DNA from: Planctomycetaceae bacterium
GTDB lineage: Bacteria > Planctomycetota > UBA1135 > GCA-002686595
NCBI GenBank assembly: GCA_016125265.1
Contig: WGMC01000010.1
Coordinates: forward strand, 62,001 to 126,000
DNA: 64,000 bases
Direction: 5' to 3'
A program made the translations under genes and the position numbers. Each line of letters starts with the position of its first letter. The first letter of the stretch is position 1. The notes below the pieces were generated by a model that saw only the letters and a list, made by a program, of their open reading frames with translations, was not told the origin of the DNA and did not search any database. Of the stretch, positions 1 through 9,506 are shown piece by piece.

Positions 1-1
1 C

Positions 2-61
2 GCCCGTCTGGTGCAAGCGCTGAACCAGAGCGAACTCGTCGGCCGGAGTGCCCCGCGATGA
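2..61 (+). CDS. C-terminal tail of an upstream gene, cut by the window edge
   Basis: One frame is open from base 2 to a TGA at 59-61 and would encode about 19 residues ending in SAPR. Its stop overlaps the dapD start by four bases (ATGA), the same junction style as the genes that follow, so it is probably the last codons of another gene in the same operon. Too little is present to name it; a lysine-pathway gene such as dapA or dapB would fit the context, but this is inference only. Confidence 0.4.
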   Translation, partial: ARLVQALNQSELVGRSAPR

Positions 62-864
62 ACCCCAACCAACTGCAGGACTTCTACGGACGAGAGGCGG
101 GCGCGGTGCTCGCCGATCCGGACGCGACGCGGGCCCACGAGGCCCTGCTGACTGCACTCGAACGTGGCGAGTTGCGCGCCGCCGAACCCGACGAACAACA
201 CGGCTGGCGCGTCAACACGTGGGTCAAGCAGGCGATCCTCCTGGGGTTCCGCCGCACCAGCGTCGTGCCCATGGGCCCAGCGTTCTTCGACAAAACCGCG
301 TACCCGCCGCGGCAGTTGACGCTGGACGACGGCGTGCGCGCGGTGCCCGGCGGCACGGCGGTGCGCCGCGGTGCGCACCTCGCAAAAGGTGTGGTGATCA
401 TGCCGCCGGCCTACGTGAACGTCGGTGCGTTCGTCGGCACGGGCACCATGGTCGACAGCCACGCGCTGGTCGGCTCGTGTGCGCAAATCGGCTCCCACGT
501 ACACCTTTCCGCGGGTGCGCAGATCGGCGGTGTGCTCGAACCCGCAGGCGCGCGGCCGGTGATCGTCGAGGACGATTGTTTCGTCGGCGGCCTGGTCGGT
601 GTGTTCGAGGGTGTGTGGGTGCGCCGGCGCGCCGTGCTGGCGGCCGGTGTGGTGCTCTCCGCATCGACACGCATCCAGGACCTGGTGCACGGGAAGGAAT
701 GGCAGGGCGAGGTGCCCGAGGGCGCGGTCGTGGTGCCCGGCTCGCGCCCCGCGACGGGCACGTACGCCGAGGCCCACGGTCTGCACGTGCAAACCGCGTT
801 GATCGTCAAGTACCGCGACGAGCGCACGGACGCGGCGACGGCCCTGGAGAGCGCCCTCCGGTGA
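58..864 (+). CDS. dapD: 2,3,4,5-tetrahydropyridine-2,6-dicarboxylate N-succinyltransferase
   Basis: Cytoplasmic enzyme of the succinylase branch of lysine/diaminopimelate synthesis; it transfers succinyl from succinyl-CoA to tetrahydrodipicolinate. The 268-residue length is normal for DapD. The N-terminal part contains WVKQAILLGFR, matching the family's substrate-binding region. From about residue 105 a left-handed beta-helix of hexapeptide repeats begins (for example VGAFVGTGTMVD, then AQIGSHVHLSAGAQIGG) and runs to about residue 215. The ATG at 58 overlaps the preceding stop by four bases, and the stop overlaps the aminotransferase start (GTGA), so transcription and translation are probably coupled along the operon. 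No oddities seen. The later steps are encoded by the next two genes in order, which supports the assignment strongly. Confidence 0.95.
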   Translation: MNPNQLQDFYGREAGAVLADPDATRAHEALLTALERGELRAAEPDEQHGWRVNTWVKQAILLGFRRTSVVPMGPAFFDKTAYPPRQLTLDDGVRAVPGGTAVRRGAHLAKGVVIMPPAYVNVGAFVGTGTMVDSHALVGSCAQIGSHVHLSAGAQIGGVLEPAGARPVIVEDDCFVGGLVGVFEGVWVRRRAVLAAGVVLSASTRIQDLVHGKEWQGEVPEGAVVVPGSRPATGTYAEAHGLHVQTALIVKYRDERTDAATALESALR

Positions 865-1997
865 ATCCCGTGCCCCCGCGGCCCGCCCGCCGTCTGGCCG
901 GGCTCGGCGTTTCGCCCATCCGGCGCATCAGCGATGGCGCTCCGAAGGACGCCATCCCGCTGGGCCTCGGCGAGCCGACCTGGGAACTCCATCCCACTGC
1001 CCGTGAAGCGTTGGCGCGCACGACCGGTGTGCTCGGGTACGGCCCGCAAGCGGGCCTCGTCGAGCTGCGCAGCGCCATCGCCGCGCGCCTCGGCCGCGGA
1101 CCCGACGAAGTGCTCGTCACCATCGGCACGCAGGAGGGCCTCTTCGACGTGGCCCAGGCCTACTTGAATCCCGGCGACGAGGCGCTGGTGCCGGACCCCG
1201 GCTTTGTGGGCTACCTCGGTGTGGTGGCGCTGACGGGCGCGACCCCGGTCCCCTACCGCCTCGCGACCGACGATCGCTTCCGCCTGGACGCGGCGGAGTT
1301 CGCGCGCACCCTCGACGCGCATCCCAAGGCGCGGCTCGCGATCGTCGGCCATCCGGGCAACCCCACGGGCGGCGGCGCCACCGCCGAGTCGCTGCGCGCC
1401 GTGGCGGAGCTGTGCCAGGCCCGCGGTGTGCTCCTGGTCTCCGACGAGGTGTACCGCGACCTGCACTTCGGCGCGCCGACGCCGTCGTTGCTCGACGTCA
1501 GCAACTACGGCTTCGTGCTCGGCTCGACCAGCAAGGGTTTTGGCGCGCCGGGTCTGCGTGTCGGTTGGGTTCTGGGCGATGCCGAAGCCCTTTGGCCACT
1601 GCGGGTGGTGCACGGTTTTGCGGTCACCAGCGCGGCGCTGCCCAGCCAGCGCGCGGCTCTGGCGCTGTTCGAGAACTACGACGACGCCGTCGAGCACTCG
1701 CGGCGCGAGCTCGCACTGCGGTACACGGCCTTGGAGCGCGCCTTCGCGACGGAACTCGGTCGGGCGGTCTCGCCGCCGGACGGCAGTTTCTACCACTTCC
1801 TCGAGCTTCCGGAAGCCGCCTGGGACGACCCCTTCGCCTTCTGTCTGCGCCTCCGCGACGAGGCCAAGGTCGTGCTCATCCCTGGGCTGGCGTTCGGCGA
1901 GGCGGGTCGGCGTCACGCCAGACTGTCGTTCGCGGCGCAGCCCGAGCAGATCGCGGAAGGTGTGCGGCGCTACGCGCGCTTCGTGGAGGGGCTGTGA
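861..1997 (+). CDS. dapC: Class I/II PLP aminotransferase, probable N-succinyl-diaminopimelate aminotransferase
   Basis: Fold-type I PLP aminotransferase of 378 residues. A substrate-side LGLGEPTW segment lies near the N-terminus, HPGNPTGG is the conserved NPTG motif, VSDEVYRDL carries the PLP-contacting Asp, and STSKGFGAPGLRVGW holds the Schiff-base lysine at residue 225. The RLSF motif near the C-terminus supplies the carboxylate-binding arginine. The start is GTG at 861, inside the dapD stop (GTGA). Its position between dapD and lysA argues for the succinyl-DAP transamination step. By sequence alone it could equally be a related aspartate- or alanine-type aminotransferase; the operon context decides the call. 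The next gene starts within its stop codon. A desuccinylase (dapE) and an epimerase (dapF) are not in the window. Confidence 0.82.
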   Translation: MNPVPPRPARRLAGLGVSPIRRISDGAPKDAIPLGLGEPTWELHPTAREALARTTGVLGYGPQAGLVELRSAIAARLGRGPDEVLVTIGTQEGLFDVAQAYLNPGDEALVPDPGFVGYLGVVALTGATPVPYRLATDDRFRLDAAEFARTLDAHPKARLAIVGHPGNPTGGGATAESLRAVAELCQARGVLLVSDEVYRDLHFGAPTPSLLDVSNYGFVLGSTSKGFGAPGLRVGWVLGDAEALWPLRVVHGFAVTSAALPSQRAALALFENYDDAVEHSRRELALRYTALERAFATELGRAVSPPDGSFYHFLELPEAAWDDPFAFCLRLRDEAKVVLIPGLAFGEAGRRHARLSFAAQPEQIAEGVRRYARFVEGL

Positions 1998-3163
1998 GCG
2001 CTCTCTTTCCCTTCGACGAACGCACCGCCTTCGCGCTGGCCGAGCGGTACGGCACGCCTCTCTTTGTATACTCGCAAGCCGCGGCGGAGTCGAGCTACAC
2101 GAAGCTGCGCGCGGCTCTGCCGCAGCGCGCGCGCGTCGCGTACGCGGTGAAGGCGAATCCGCACGCGGCGCTCCTCGCGTGCTTCGATCGGCTCGGCGCG
2201 TCGTTCGATTGTGCATCCATCGGCGAACTCCAACGGGTAGAGGCCCTGCGCGTCGACGGCGAGCGCATCTTCTTCGCCGGGCCCGGCAAACGGGAGGCGG
2301 AGTTGGCACTCGCGCTGCAACTGGGCGCGCGCATCCAGGCCGAGGGGCTCGAGGACCTCGTGCGCATCGAAGCGCTCAGCTCGGGGCCCGTGCACGTGAA
2401 CCTGCGGGTGCACCCGGCGTTCGACACCAAGGAAGAGCGCCGCATCCTCGGCGGCAACGGCCCCAGTGCATTCGGCATCGACGAGGAACAACTCGACGAG
2501 GTACTCGAAACCGCGCGGGGGCTCCGGCACGTGCGCGTCCGCGGCCTGCACGTCTTCGCAGCGTCGAACCAACGGGACGCCCGCGTGCTGCTCGACACGC
2601 ACACCCGAGTGTTCGAGTTGGCGCGGCGCCTCGCCGAAGCCCTGGGCGAACCCCTCGAGCAGATCGACCTGGGCGGCGGCCTCGGCATCCCCTACCGGCC
2701 CGAGCACCAACCCCTCGATGTCGTGGAGCTGGGCCGCGGACTCACACGACTGCTCGTGGAAAATCCTTGGTTCGAGGGCGAACTGCTGCTCGAACCGGGC
2801 CGTTTCCTCGCCGGCACCTCTGGGCTCTACCTGGCGCGGGTCGTGCGCACCAAAGCCAGCCGCGGTGTGCACTTCGCGATCCTCGAGGGCGGCGCGAACC
2901 ATCTCCTGCGCCCCCACCTCACGGGCGAGCCCTTCCCCGTGCGCGCCCAACGCAGCGCAGATCCCATCCCCGGCCCGACGCAGCCCTACACGCTGGCGGG
3001 CCCGCTCTGCACCAGCCTCGACCGCTTGGGCGACGTGCAGCTCCCCGCACTGCGCGCCGGCGACCTCATCAACTTCGGCCAGTGCGGCGCCTACGGCTTC
3101 ACCGAAGGCATGACCCACTTCCTGTCGCACCCGGTGCCGCCGGAAGTCTGGGTGGCGAGTTGA
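1994..3163 (+). CDS. lysA: Diaminopimelate decarboxylase
   Basis: Fold-type III PLP enzyme of 389 residues that converts meso-diaminopimelate to lysine, last step of the pathway whose earlier genes lie directly upstream. Visible marks: YAVKANPHAAL with the PLP lysine at residue 53; the phosphate-binding GGGLGIPY loop; LLLEPGRFLAG, the conserved EPGR motif; and GPLCTSLDRLGD with the cysteine that reaches the partner active site in the dimer. The C-terminal FGQCGAYGFTEG segment is also family-typical. The start is GTG at 1994, overlapping the aminotransferase stop. Related decarboxylases acting on carboxynorspermidine or pyrrolysine-like precursors share this fold; the dap neighbours make lysine synthesis by far the best reading. 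No downstream gene follows on this strand before 6053. Confidence 0.92.
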   Translation: MSALFPFDERTAFALAERYGTPLFVYSQAAAESSYTKLRAALPQRARVAYAVKANPHAALLACFDRLGASFDCASIGELQRVEALRVDGERIFFAGPGKREAELALALQLGARIQAEGLEDLVRIEALSSGPVHVNLRVHPAFDTKEERRILGGNGPSAFGIDEEQLDEVLETARGLRHVRVRGLHVFAASNQRDARVLLDTHTRVFELARRLAEALGEPLEQIDLGGGLGIPYRPEHQPLDVVELGRGLTRLLVENPWFEGELLLEPGRFLAGTSGLYLARVVRTKASRGVHFAILEGGANHLLRPHLTGEPFPVRAQRSADPIPGPTQPYTLAGPLCTSLDRLGDVQLPALRAGDLINFGQCGAYGFTEGMTHFLSHPVPPEVWVAS

Positions 3164-3173
3164 GCGCCGCCGC

Positions 3174-5783
3174 CTAGAACCCGACCGTCGTCCGCAGACC
3201 GTTGGTCAGCTCCATCGGCCAGAGGGGCTCGGACAGGGCGATGTTCGCGGCCTGGAACAAGACCGTGAGCCCCACGAGTCCTGGGACCGGGGGCACAGCC
3301 ACGGAGATGTCAGCCGCGCCGGCCACTGTGGGAGCGCTGCCCACGAGGACGAACGGCAGCGACACGTCCAGGAGGATTTCCATCCCCGGCAACAACAACC
3401 CGCAGCCGCCGGGACCGGTGCCGCTGAAGCCTAGGTACAAGAGTGCCGCTCCCGAGGGGTAGTTGCCGGCCAGAACGTCGAAGTCCACGGGTGCGCCGAT
3501 CGACATGCGCGAAGTGTTCGTGGTCAACGTCGCCGTGTTCCCGACACATCCGGGCACGAACTCGAAGGCGGACGGCAGTCCTTGGCAGCCGCGCCACCTC
3601 GCGATGCGCTCCGGGCCGGGCGGGCCGCTCGCGAACTGGAAGTCGCCGCCGACGTAGAGCGAGTGGTCGCCGCCCGCACCGAACGGGGCGAGGGCGAACA
3701 CATCGTCCTTCATTCCGCCGGCGAGGGCAGACCAGGTGGCGCCGTCCCAACGGGCCACGTGGTTCGCTGAGACGCCTCCCGCCGTACTGAACTCGCCGCC
3801 CACGTAGAGTCGAGGGCCGCTCGAATCGTCGAACACCCCAAACGCGAGCACATCGTCGTTCACGCCGGCTCCGACCGCCGACCACGAGGCGCCGTTCCAT
3901 TTGGCGATGCGGCTCTTCGAAGTACCGCCCGCGGTCGTGAAGGCGCCGCCCACGAACAGCGCTTCGCCGCCCCCATTCGTCGTGGACTGCGAGCGCATGG
4001 ACATTTCCGTTCGTCCCGCTGCCGAGAGAAGACCAGAGGAAGCCGCTCCACTTCGCGACGCGGTTCACGGTGAGACCGCCCGCCTGCAAGAACGAGCCGC
4101 CGACGCAAAGGGCCTTGCCCAAACCGCCGTCGTAGACCGCCAACGCATTCACGACGCCGCTGGTTCCGCTTCCCAGCGACGTCCACGACGAGCCGTTCCA
4201 ACGCGCTACGTTGCTGACACTCACTCCTCCGGCGCCACTGAAGCTCCCGCCGGCGTACAACGCGGAGCCGGTCCCATCGTTGAATACAGCCAAAGCCCTG
4301 ACCGAGGGAAAGCCCCCCGGCGACGTGCTCAGGCCCGAACCCAGTGCGGCCCACGAGTTCCCGTCCCACTTGGCGATGGCTTCGGCCGCGACTCCCCCGA
4401 CGCCGGAGAAGTTCCCGCCGGCATAGAGCGCCTCGCCGTTGCCGTCGTCGTACGTCGCGAGAGCGAAGACCTGGGGGAATAGCCCTGGCACTGGCGGGGC
4501 CATGCCGCTCCCCAGGGACGTCCAGACAGCTCCGTTCCATTTGGCGATGGCCCGCACCAGCACACCCCCAATCTCGGAGAAGGTCCCACCCGCGTAGAGG
4601 GCTGCTCCGCCGCCGTCGTCCCAGGCGAGCAGTGCCGACACGGGGGCATTGGCCCCCGTGCCCAAGCCCGACCACCCGGCGCCGTTCCACCGCGCCAGGT
4701 TGTTCACCTGAACCCCGCCGTTGTTTCCGAGCCCGCCGGTCCCACCGGCAAACGTCGTCGAGCCACCGGTGTAGAGAGCCTCTCCGTTGCCGTCGTTGTG
4801 CACCACGAGCGCGTTTCCGACGGGGCCGAGCGGGTGCTCCAACGGCCCCCCTACCGACGACCACGCCGAGCCGTCCCATTTGGCGATCGATGGCGTCGTC
4901 AGACCGCCCGCGGAGCCAAAGCTCCCGCAGACGTACAGCTCCGCCCCCGCTCCGTCGTCGTAGGTCGCCAAGGCGTTGACGGAGGTGGGCTGGGGCAGGA
5001 GCCCGGGTGGAACACCACCGACGCCCGTACCGAGCGGCGACCAAACGGCCCCGTCCCACCGCGCGACACCATTCACCGCGCTACCACCCGACGTCGTGAA
5101 CATGCCCCCGGCGTACAGTGCCTCGCCCGATCCGTCGTCGAACGTCACGAGCGCGTTGACCTGGCCATTGACGGTTGTGCCCACGGCGCTCCACGCGCTG
5201 CCGTTCCACTTCGCGACGCGGCTGTTGGTGGGGACGCCGCCGGCGGTGCTGAACTGCCCCGCGGCGTAGAGCGCGGCGCCCGTCCCATCGTCGAAGACCG
5301 CGAGTGCCAAGACTTCGTCGTTCACCCCGCTCCCAAGCGCGCTCCATGTGCTCCCGTCCCACTTGGCGATGTTGCTCGCGGCGACGCTGCAAGCGGTGGT
5401 GAACTGCCCGGCCGCGAAGAGCGCGTCCCCACTGCCGTCGTCGTAAACCGCGAGGGCCGACACTCGGTGCCGGACCCACCTGAGACACCCTCGCCCAGCG
5501 CGGACCAGACCAGCCCATCCCACTTGGCGATGCGGTTGACGACCACACCACCCGCTTCCGTCATGGTGCTCACACCGCCCACATAGAGCGCCTCACCACT
5601 CCCGTCGTCGTAGACGGCCATTGCGCGGACAGTCGCTTTGGTCCCGATCGGCTGACCAAAGGTCGTATCCCACTCCGGCGTACAACTCACGCCGCCGGAC
5701 ACCGGAATCTGGCCGACGGGCACGGCGCAGGCCAGAACGGCGGCAAAACGCGTGAGGCGCGGGCACTCGATGGCCTGTGTCAT
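3174..5783 (-). pseudogene. Secreted LYAGG-repeat (beta-propeller-like) protein, interrupted by two frameshifts
   Basis: Read on the minus strand from ATG at 5783, the product starts with a short hydrophobic stretch (FAAVLACAVPVG) and then has about 13 repeats of roughly 50-60 residues. Each follows the pattern ALAVYDDGSGEALYAGG...AKWNGSxWSxLGSG, which suggests a propeller or similar repeat fold on the cell surface. The last ~120 residues form a separate beta-rich module (PGCVGN...LTNGLRT) of the kind also found on the products at 33326 and 34372. The frame changes twice: near 5463-5466, where one base seems missing, and near 3971-3979, where one base seems extra beside a run of five G. On either side the repeat pattern is intact. 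So this is either a recently broken gene or two assembly errors in repetitive DNA. Function unknown; lysA ends 10 bases away, convergent. Confidence 0.75.
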
Positions 5784-6052
5784 GGGAGCACTCTGGGGCG
5801 GTTGGTCCGCGGCCGTGGGTACTGGATCCGGCGAGTTGGGAGCGGCCCCGCCCCCGCACGAGGGGCTGGAATCTCCCGAGCCCCACTGCCCAACGGTAAT
5901 GCCACACCCGGATCCTGGCGACCCCTGCGCAGCGGTCGGTGCGCAAGCCCCCGGGAGCGAGGCCCGACAGCGATCTCCATGCTGGAGTCCCGCGGCGGAC
6001 CCAGGCATGCTGGATTTCAACCCGCGGCGCTCCTTTGTGCCGCGAACCGAAC
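5784..6052. other. Intergenic region between divergent genes
   Basis: This 269-base stretch separates the repeat-protein gene (minus) from the TPR gene (plus) and must hold both promoters if both are expressed. A short direct repeat, CATGCTGGA, occurs twice about 30 bases apart near 5980-6015. I see no convincing sigma-70 hexamer pair, operator or RNA gene. Confidence 0.4.
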
Positions 6053-7534
6053 ATGTGGACCCATTGGCTATTGGCGCCCCTGGCGTTGCCCTTTTTGCTC
6101 CTGCCCCAGGATGGCGCCCCCCGAAGTGCGGCGGTTGCGCCGACCCAAGTGGTTGGGCTCGATCCCCTGCACCGCGCTCAGGGAGAGGCGCGCGCAGCCC
6201 TGCTCGAGGGACGTCCGGAGGAGGCCCTGGAGCTGCTCGACGGCGCTCTGCTCGAACTGCGTGGGGCGGCGTCCGCGGATCTCGTCGGCGCGCGGGCTGC
6301 GGCTCTGACGCGGCTCGGGCGATTCGAGGAGGCCCTGGCCGCGGCCACCGCGGAGGTCGGTCCCAACTTCGCCGTCGAGTTGGAAGCGGCCCGGGCCGAG
6401 CGCGGATTAGGGCGCGGCGACGCGGCCGACCGTCGCCTCCGGGACCTGCTCGCCCGGTATCCGAACTTCGGACCCGCGCGGCTCGTGTGGGCCGAATGGC
6501 TCGCGCAGGATGGACGGATCGACGAGGCACTCGTCCAGTGCCAGTGGCTCCAGGCCCAGGCGGGCGACGAGGCGGCGGTGCAGTTGACCGTGGCGCGCGC
6601 GCGGCGGGCGGCGGGTCACGGCGCGGCAGCGCGGGCGCAATTGGCGGCGTGGCTCGAGGGTCGCGCGGAGGCGCCGGAGGTCGACATGGTGCGCGAGCTG
6701 TACGTGGAACTGCTGCTCGCCGAGGGCGACGCGGCGTCGGCGCACCGCGAGGCGCAGGTCCTCGTGCGGCCGGGTGCGGACGAGCGCAGCCTGCTGCTCG
6801 CCGTACAGGCGAGCCTCGACGCGGGAGCGCCGATCGACGCGCTGCGCGCCGCCGTCTACGCGCTGGACGCGGCTCCGAGAAGTGTCGGTGCGTTGGACCG
6901 CATCGCGCCGCTCGTCGCGGGATCGCCGCTCGAACTGCCGCTGCTGGAAGAGCGCGTGCGCCGCGCGCCTGGGCAGACGTCCGAGGCGCGGCTCGTCGAT
7001 CGCCAGTTGGAACTCGGAAACGCACAGGCCGCACTCGATCGGCTGCGCGGCGCGGCACCGGACGTGCGCGCGGGCCTCACGCTTCGGGAGGGCCGCGCCC
7101 TCGCCCAACTCGGGCGGACGGACGAGGCCCGCGCGCTGCTCGCGCCACTCGCGGCGGCGGACGGCGAGGCGGCCTACGAACTCGGGCTGCTCGAGGCCCG
7201 CGCGGGGCACACCGAAAGTGCGCTCGATGCCTTCGCGCTCGCCGCGCGCGACGGCGGGGAACTCGCCGCGGATGCCCACCAGGCCCGCGCCAGCCTGTTC
7301 GAGCGCGACCAGCGTTACGCCGACGCCGCGGGTGCCCTCGCCGAGTCCCTGGCCGCCGACGGATCCCGCAAGGACAACTGGCAGCGCCTGGCGCGCATCG
7401 CCCGCATGCGCCTCGGGGACCGTCCGAGGGCCGTCGCGGCGTACCGGCGATTCTTCGCGTTGGGCGGCGAGGATCCCGACGGCAAGGCGTACCTGGACGG
7501 CAACCCGGCCAAGAGCCCAGGATCGCCCCAATGA
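6053..7534 (+). CDS. TPR-repeat protein with signal peptide, first gene of a TonB-energising operon
   Basis: The 493-residue product starts with a short, strongly hydrophobic leader (WTHWLLAPLALPFLLLPQDG), so it is probably exported to the periplasm. The remainder is Ala/Leu/Glu-rich helical repeat sequence with TPR character, such as ARAALLEGRPEEALELLDGAL near the start and TESALDAFALAARDGG and DRPRAVAAYRRFFALGGEDP near the end. The start at 6053 was chosen because it places the leader at the N-terminus; in-frame codons upstream add only low-complexity residues. Its stop overlaps exbB (ATGA), so it is translated with the ExbB-ExbD-TonB genes. TPR proteins often accompany such operons and may help assemble or regulate the complex, but no specific role can be read from the sequence. 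Confidence 0.8.
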   Translation: MWTHWLLAPLALPFLLLPQDGAPRSAAVAPTQVVGLDPLHRAQGEARAALLEGRPEEALELLDGALLELRGAASADLVGARAAALTRLGRFEEALAAATAEVGPNFAVELEAARAERGLGRGDAADRRLRDLLARYPNFGPARLVWAEWLAQDGRIDEALVQCQWLQAQAGDEAAVQLTVARARRAAGHGAAARAQLAAWLEGRAEAPEVDMVRELYVELLLAEGDAASAHREAQVLVRPGADERSLLLAVQASLDAGAPIDALRAAVYALDAAPRSVGALDRIAPLVAGSPLELPLLEERVRRAPGQTSEARLVDRQLELGNAQAALDRLRGAAPDVRAGLTLREGRALAQLGRTDEARALLAPLAAADGEAAYELGLLEARAGHTESALDAFALAARDGGELAADAHQARASLFERDQRYADAAGALAESLAADGSRKDNWQRLARIARMRLGDRPRAVAAYRRFFALGGEDPDGKAYLDGNPAKSPGSPQ

Positions 7535-8034
7535 TGGCGTGGATCGAACGGGGCGGCCCCGTCATGTGGCCGCTCTTGGCCCTATCGGCCTGGACCCTTT
7601 GGCTGGTGTTCGAACGGCTCTTTTTTTGGCTGCGCAGCGCCGGGGAGGGCCGCGCCGCCTTCGACCGAGCGCGCGAACGGCATCTCGGCGAGCGCGCGTT
7701 GAACCCCGCGACCCTCGAAGAGCTGCTCGCCGCCGACGACCGCCGCGCGGCCCGCGGGCTGGCCAGTTTCGAGGTGATCGTGGCCGCGGCGCCCATGCTC
7801 GGCATCCTGGGCACGGTGCTCGGCATCATCGAGGCGTTTGGCGCCCTGTCGGCGCGCGCCAACATGGACCCCCTCGCTGTTTCCGGCGGTGTGGCCGAGG
7901 CGCTCTTGACCACCGCCGCGGGCCTCGTGGTCGCGCTGTTGGCCCTCTTCCCCGGCCACTACTTCCGCGCGCGCGCGGAACGGCGCGCGGAGGGTCTGGA
8001 ACGGGAGGGCCGCAGGCGGCTCTTGACGCCGTGA
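7531..8034 (+). CDS. exbB: MotA/TolQ/ExbB-type proton channel protein
   Basis: Inner-membrane proton channel subunit of 167 residues, on the short side for ExbB. Three membrane spans are visible: the N-terminal PVMWPLLALSAWTLWLVFERL; the middle APMLGILGTVLGIIEAFGAL, which is the family's best-conserved region; and ALLTTAAGLVVALLALFPGHY near the C-terminus. A cytoplasmic segment of charged residues separates the first two. With ExbD it converts proton-motive force into movement that TonB passes to outer-membrane transporters. ATG at 7531 overlaps the TPR stop by four bases; the stop overlaps exbD (GTGA). It could equally be called TolQ, but the tonB gene two positions downstream favours ExbB. 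Confidence 0.9.
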   Translation: MMAWIERGGPVMWPLLALSAWTLWLVFERLFFWLRSAGEGRAAFDRARERHLGERALNPATLEELLAADDRRAARGLASFEVIVAAAPMLGILGTVLGIIEAFGALSARANMDPLAVSGGVAEALLTTAAGLVVALLALFPGHYFRARAERRAEGLEREGRRRLLTP

Positions 8035-8519
8035 ACGCCGCAAGTCCGTTGCGGCCGCCCGCCGCATTGCCGGCCAGGCGCCGCCGTGCGCCGCGCCCGC
8101 TGCGCGCGGACCTCCTGCCGTTGATCGACGTGGTGTTCCTGCTGCTCGCGGTGCTCCTGCTGTCGATGGTGAAGATGGTGCGCTCGTACACACTGCCAGT
8201 CGACCTGCCGACCGCGACCAGCGGCGAGGACTTCGACGCGCCGACCGTGTTGCTGCTCGCGCTCGACGACCAGGGGCGTTACTTCGCGGGCGGCGAACCG
8301 ATCGAACTCGCCGACCTGGGCGAGCGCATCGGCAGTGCACTGGCCGGCGATCCGGAGCTCGCCGTGCTCGTGCAGGCGGACCGCAACGCGCGCCACGGCG
8401 AAGTGACCGCACTCTTCGACGAGCTGCGCAACGCGGGCGCGCCCCGCGTCTTGTTCGTGGCGACGCCGGCGGCCGCGGGCGACGTGGAAATCGGCAACGC
8501 ACCAGAGGACAAAAGGTGA
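8031..8519 (+). CDS. exbD: ExbD/TolR-type biopolymer transport protein
   Basis: Single-span protein of 162 residues with the classic ExbD layout: a short basic cytoplasmic N-terminus (ARRRRAPRPLRADL), then LLPLIDVVFLLLAVLLLSMVK, where the aspartate in the membrane span is the proton-carrying residue. A periplasmic domain follows with LVQADRNARHGEVTALFDELR, a strong family signature. Start GTG at 8031, inside the exbB stop. Acts with ExbB and TonB in the inner membrane. The stop overlaps tonB (GTGA), so the four genes appear to be one coupled unit. No unusual features. Confidence 0.92.
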   Translation: MNAASPLRPPAALPARRRRAPRPLRADLLPLIDVVFLLLAVLLLSMVKMVRSYTLPVDLPTATSGEDFDAPTVLLLALDDQGRYFAGGEPIELADLGERIGSALAGDPELAVLVQADRNARHGEVTALFDELRNAGAPRVLFVATPAAAGDVEIGNAPEDKR

Positions 8520-9415
8520 GAGCCGGCGCACCCAAACCCGGCAGCGCCGCGGAGCGCCGCCGGGAGCGCATCGACCGCTCCGCCGCCCTCGTGCTCGCGC
8601 TGCTCGCACACGCGGTGTTCCTGACGCTTGGCAACCGCTCGACAGATGCGCTTGCGCTCGCCGAGGCGCCGGGCGCGGGCCCAGGTGGGCCGATGTCGGT
8701 GGTCGCGCTGTCGGAGGACGCCGCCGAACGGCTGCTCGCGCGCCTCGGGCCGCCGATGCCGATCCTCGAGGTCGGCGCGCGCGGCGCGACCGCCCGCCCG
8801 GAGGTCCCACTGCCCGAGCGCCGGACACCGGCCCTCCCGCCGCCGGCCCTCGGCCCGCTGGTCGCGCCGCTCCCGGACCCCCCCGCCTCGGCGCCCGACC
8901 TGCCCGCGACACCCCTGACGCGCCGCCGGGCGCTGCTCGACCCCGGGCCGCTCGCGGAAGCCCCGCCGCCCCAGCCCGAGGGCGGCTCCGCGACGCCGCC
9001 GACACCGCAGGTTGCGGCGCCGCCGGAGCCCACGGTGGGCCCCGACGCGGCGGGCCTGGCCCCGCCCACGGGCACCGACGGCGAGCGCGCCCGCGGGGCG
9101 TCCGCGTCGAGCGGCGACGACGCGCCGTTCCTGGACGCCGGCACCACCGACGCGCTCGTCCTGCACCGCGTGGTGCCCCAGTACCCCCTCGCGGCCCGCC
9201 GCCTCGGCCACGAGGGCAGCGTCTGGGTCCGCATCGAGGTCGGGAGCGGAGGCGAGGTCACCGCGGCGCGTGTGGAGCGCTCGAGCGGGCACCCCGAACT
9301 GGACAAGGCCGCCCTTCTCGCCGTGGGGGCCTGGCGTTTCGACGCCGCCGCGGTGGAGCGCCGCGGCCTCGGCTCGCGGTTCCGCGTGAGCCTGCGCTTC
9401 TCGCTGCGCGAGTGA
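8516..9415 (+). CDS. tonB: TonB family energy transducer
   Basis: Product of 299 residues. One N-terminal membrane span (SAALVLALLAHAVFLTLGN, about residues 22-40) anchors it in the inner membrane. A long proline- and alanine-rich periplasmic region (about residues 75-205) can span the periplasm. The C-terminal TonB domain (about residues 215-299) includes VVPQYPLAARRLGHEGSVWV and the ALLAVGAWRFDAA segment. It should pass energy from ExbB-ExbD to TonB-dependent outer-membrane receptors, none of which lie in this window. Start is GTG at 8516 within the exbD stop. The phnD gene follows after 91 bases. Confidence 0.92.
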   Translation: MRAGAPKPGSAAERRRERIDRSAALVLALLAHAVFLTLGNRSTDALALAEAPGAGPGGPMSVVALSEDAAERLLARLGPPMPILEVGARGATARPEVPLPERRTPALPPPALGPLVAPLPDPPASAPDLPATPLTRRRALLDPGPLAEAPPPQPEGGSATPPTPQVAAPPEPTVGPDAAGLAPPTGTDGERARGASASSGDDAPFLDAGTTDALVLHRVVPQYPLAARRLGHEGSVWVRIEVGSGGEVTAARVERSSGHPELDKAALLAVGAWRFDAAAVERRGLGSRFRVSLRFSLRE

Positions 9416-9506
9416 CCTCGGCCGGGGGCCCCGGACGTACACTCCCCAACCGTACCTCTGTCCTCCACCGCGGCTTCCTCGAGAGAAAAGCAGGAAGGTT
9501 CCGACG

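Noticed and set aside
411-2309. A 632-codon open frame on the minus strand across dapD, the aminotransferase and lysA, and similar long frames elsewhere (for example 40628-43627 and 47342-50458 minus)
   Set aside because: These are arginine/alanine/proline-rich readings opposite well-recognised genes, caused by the high GC content. They contain no domain motifs.
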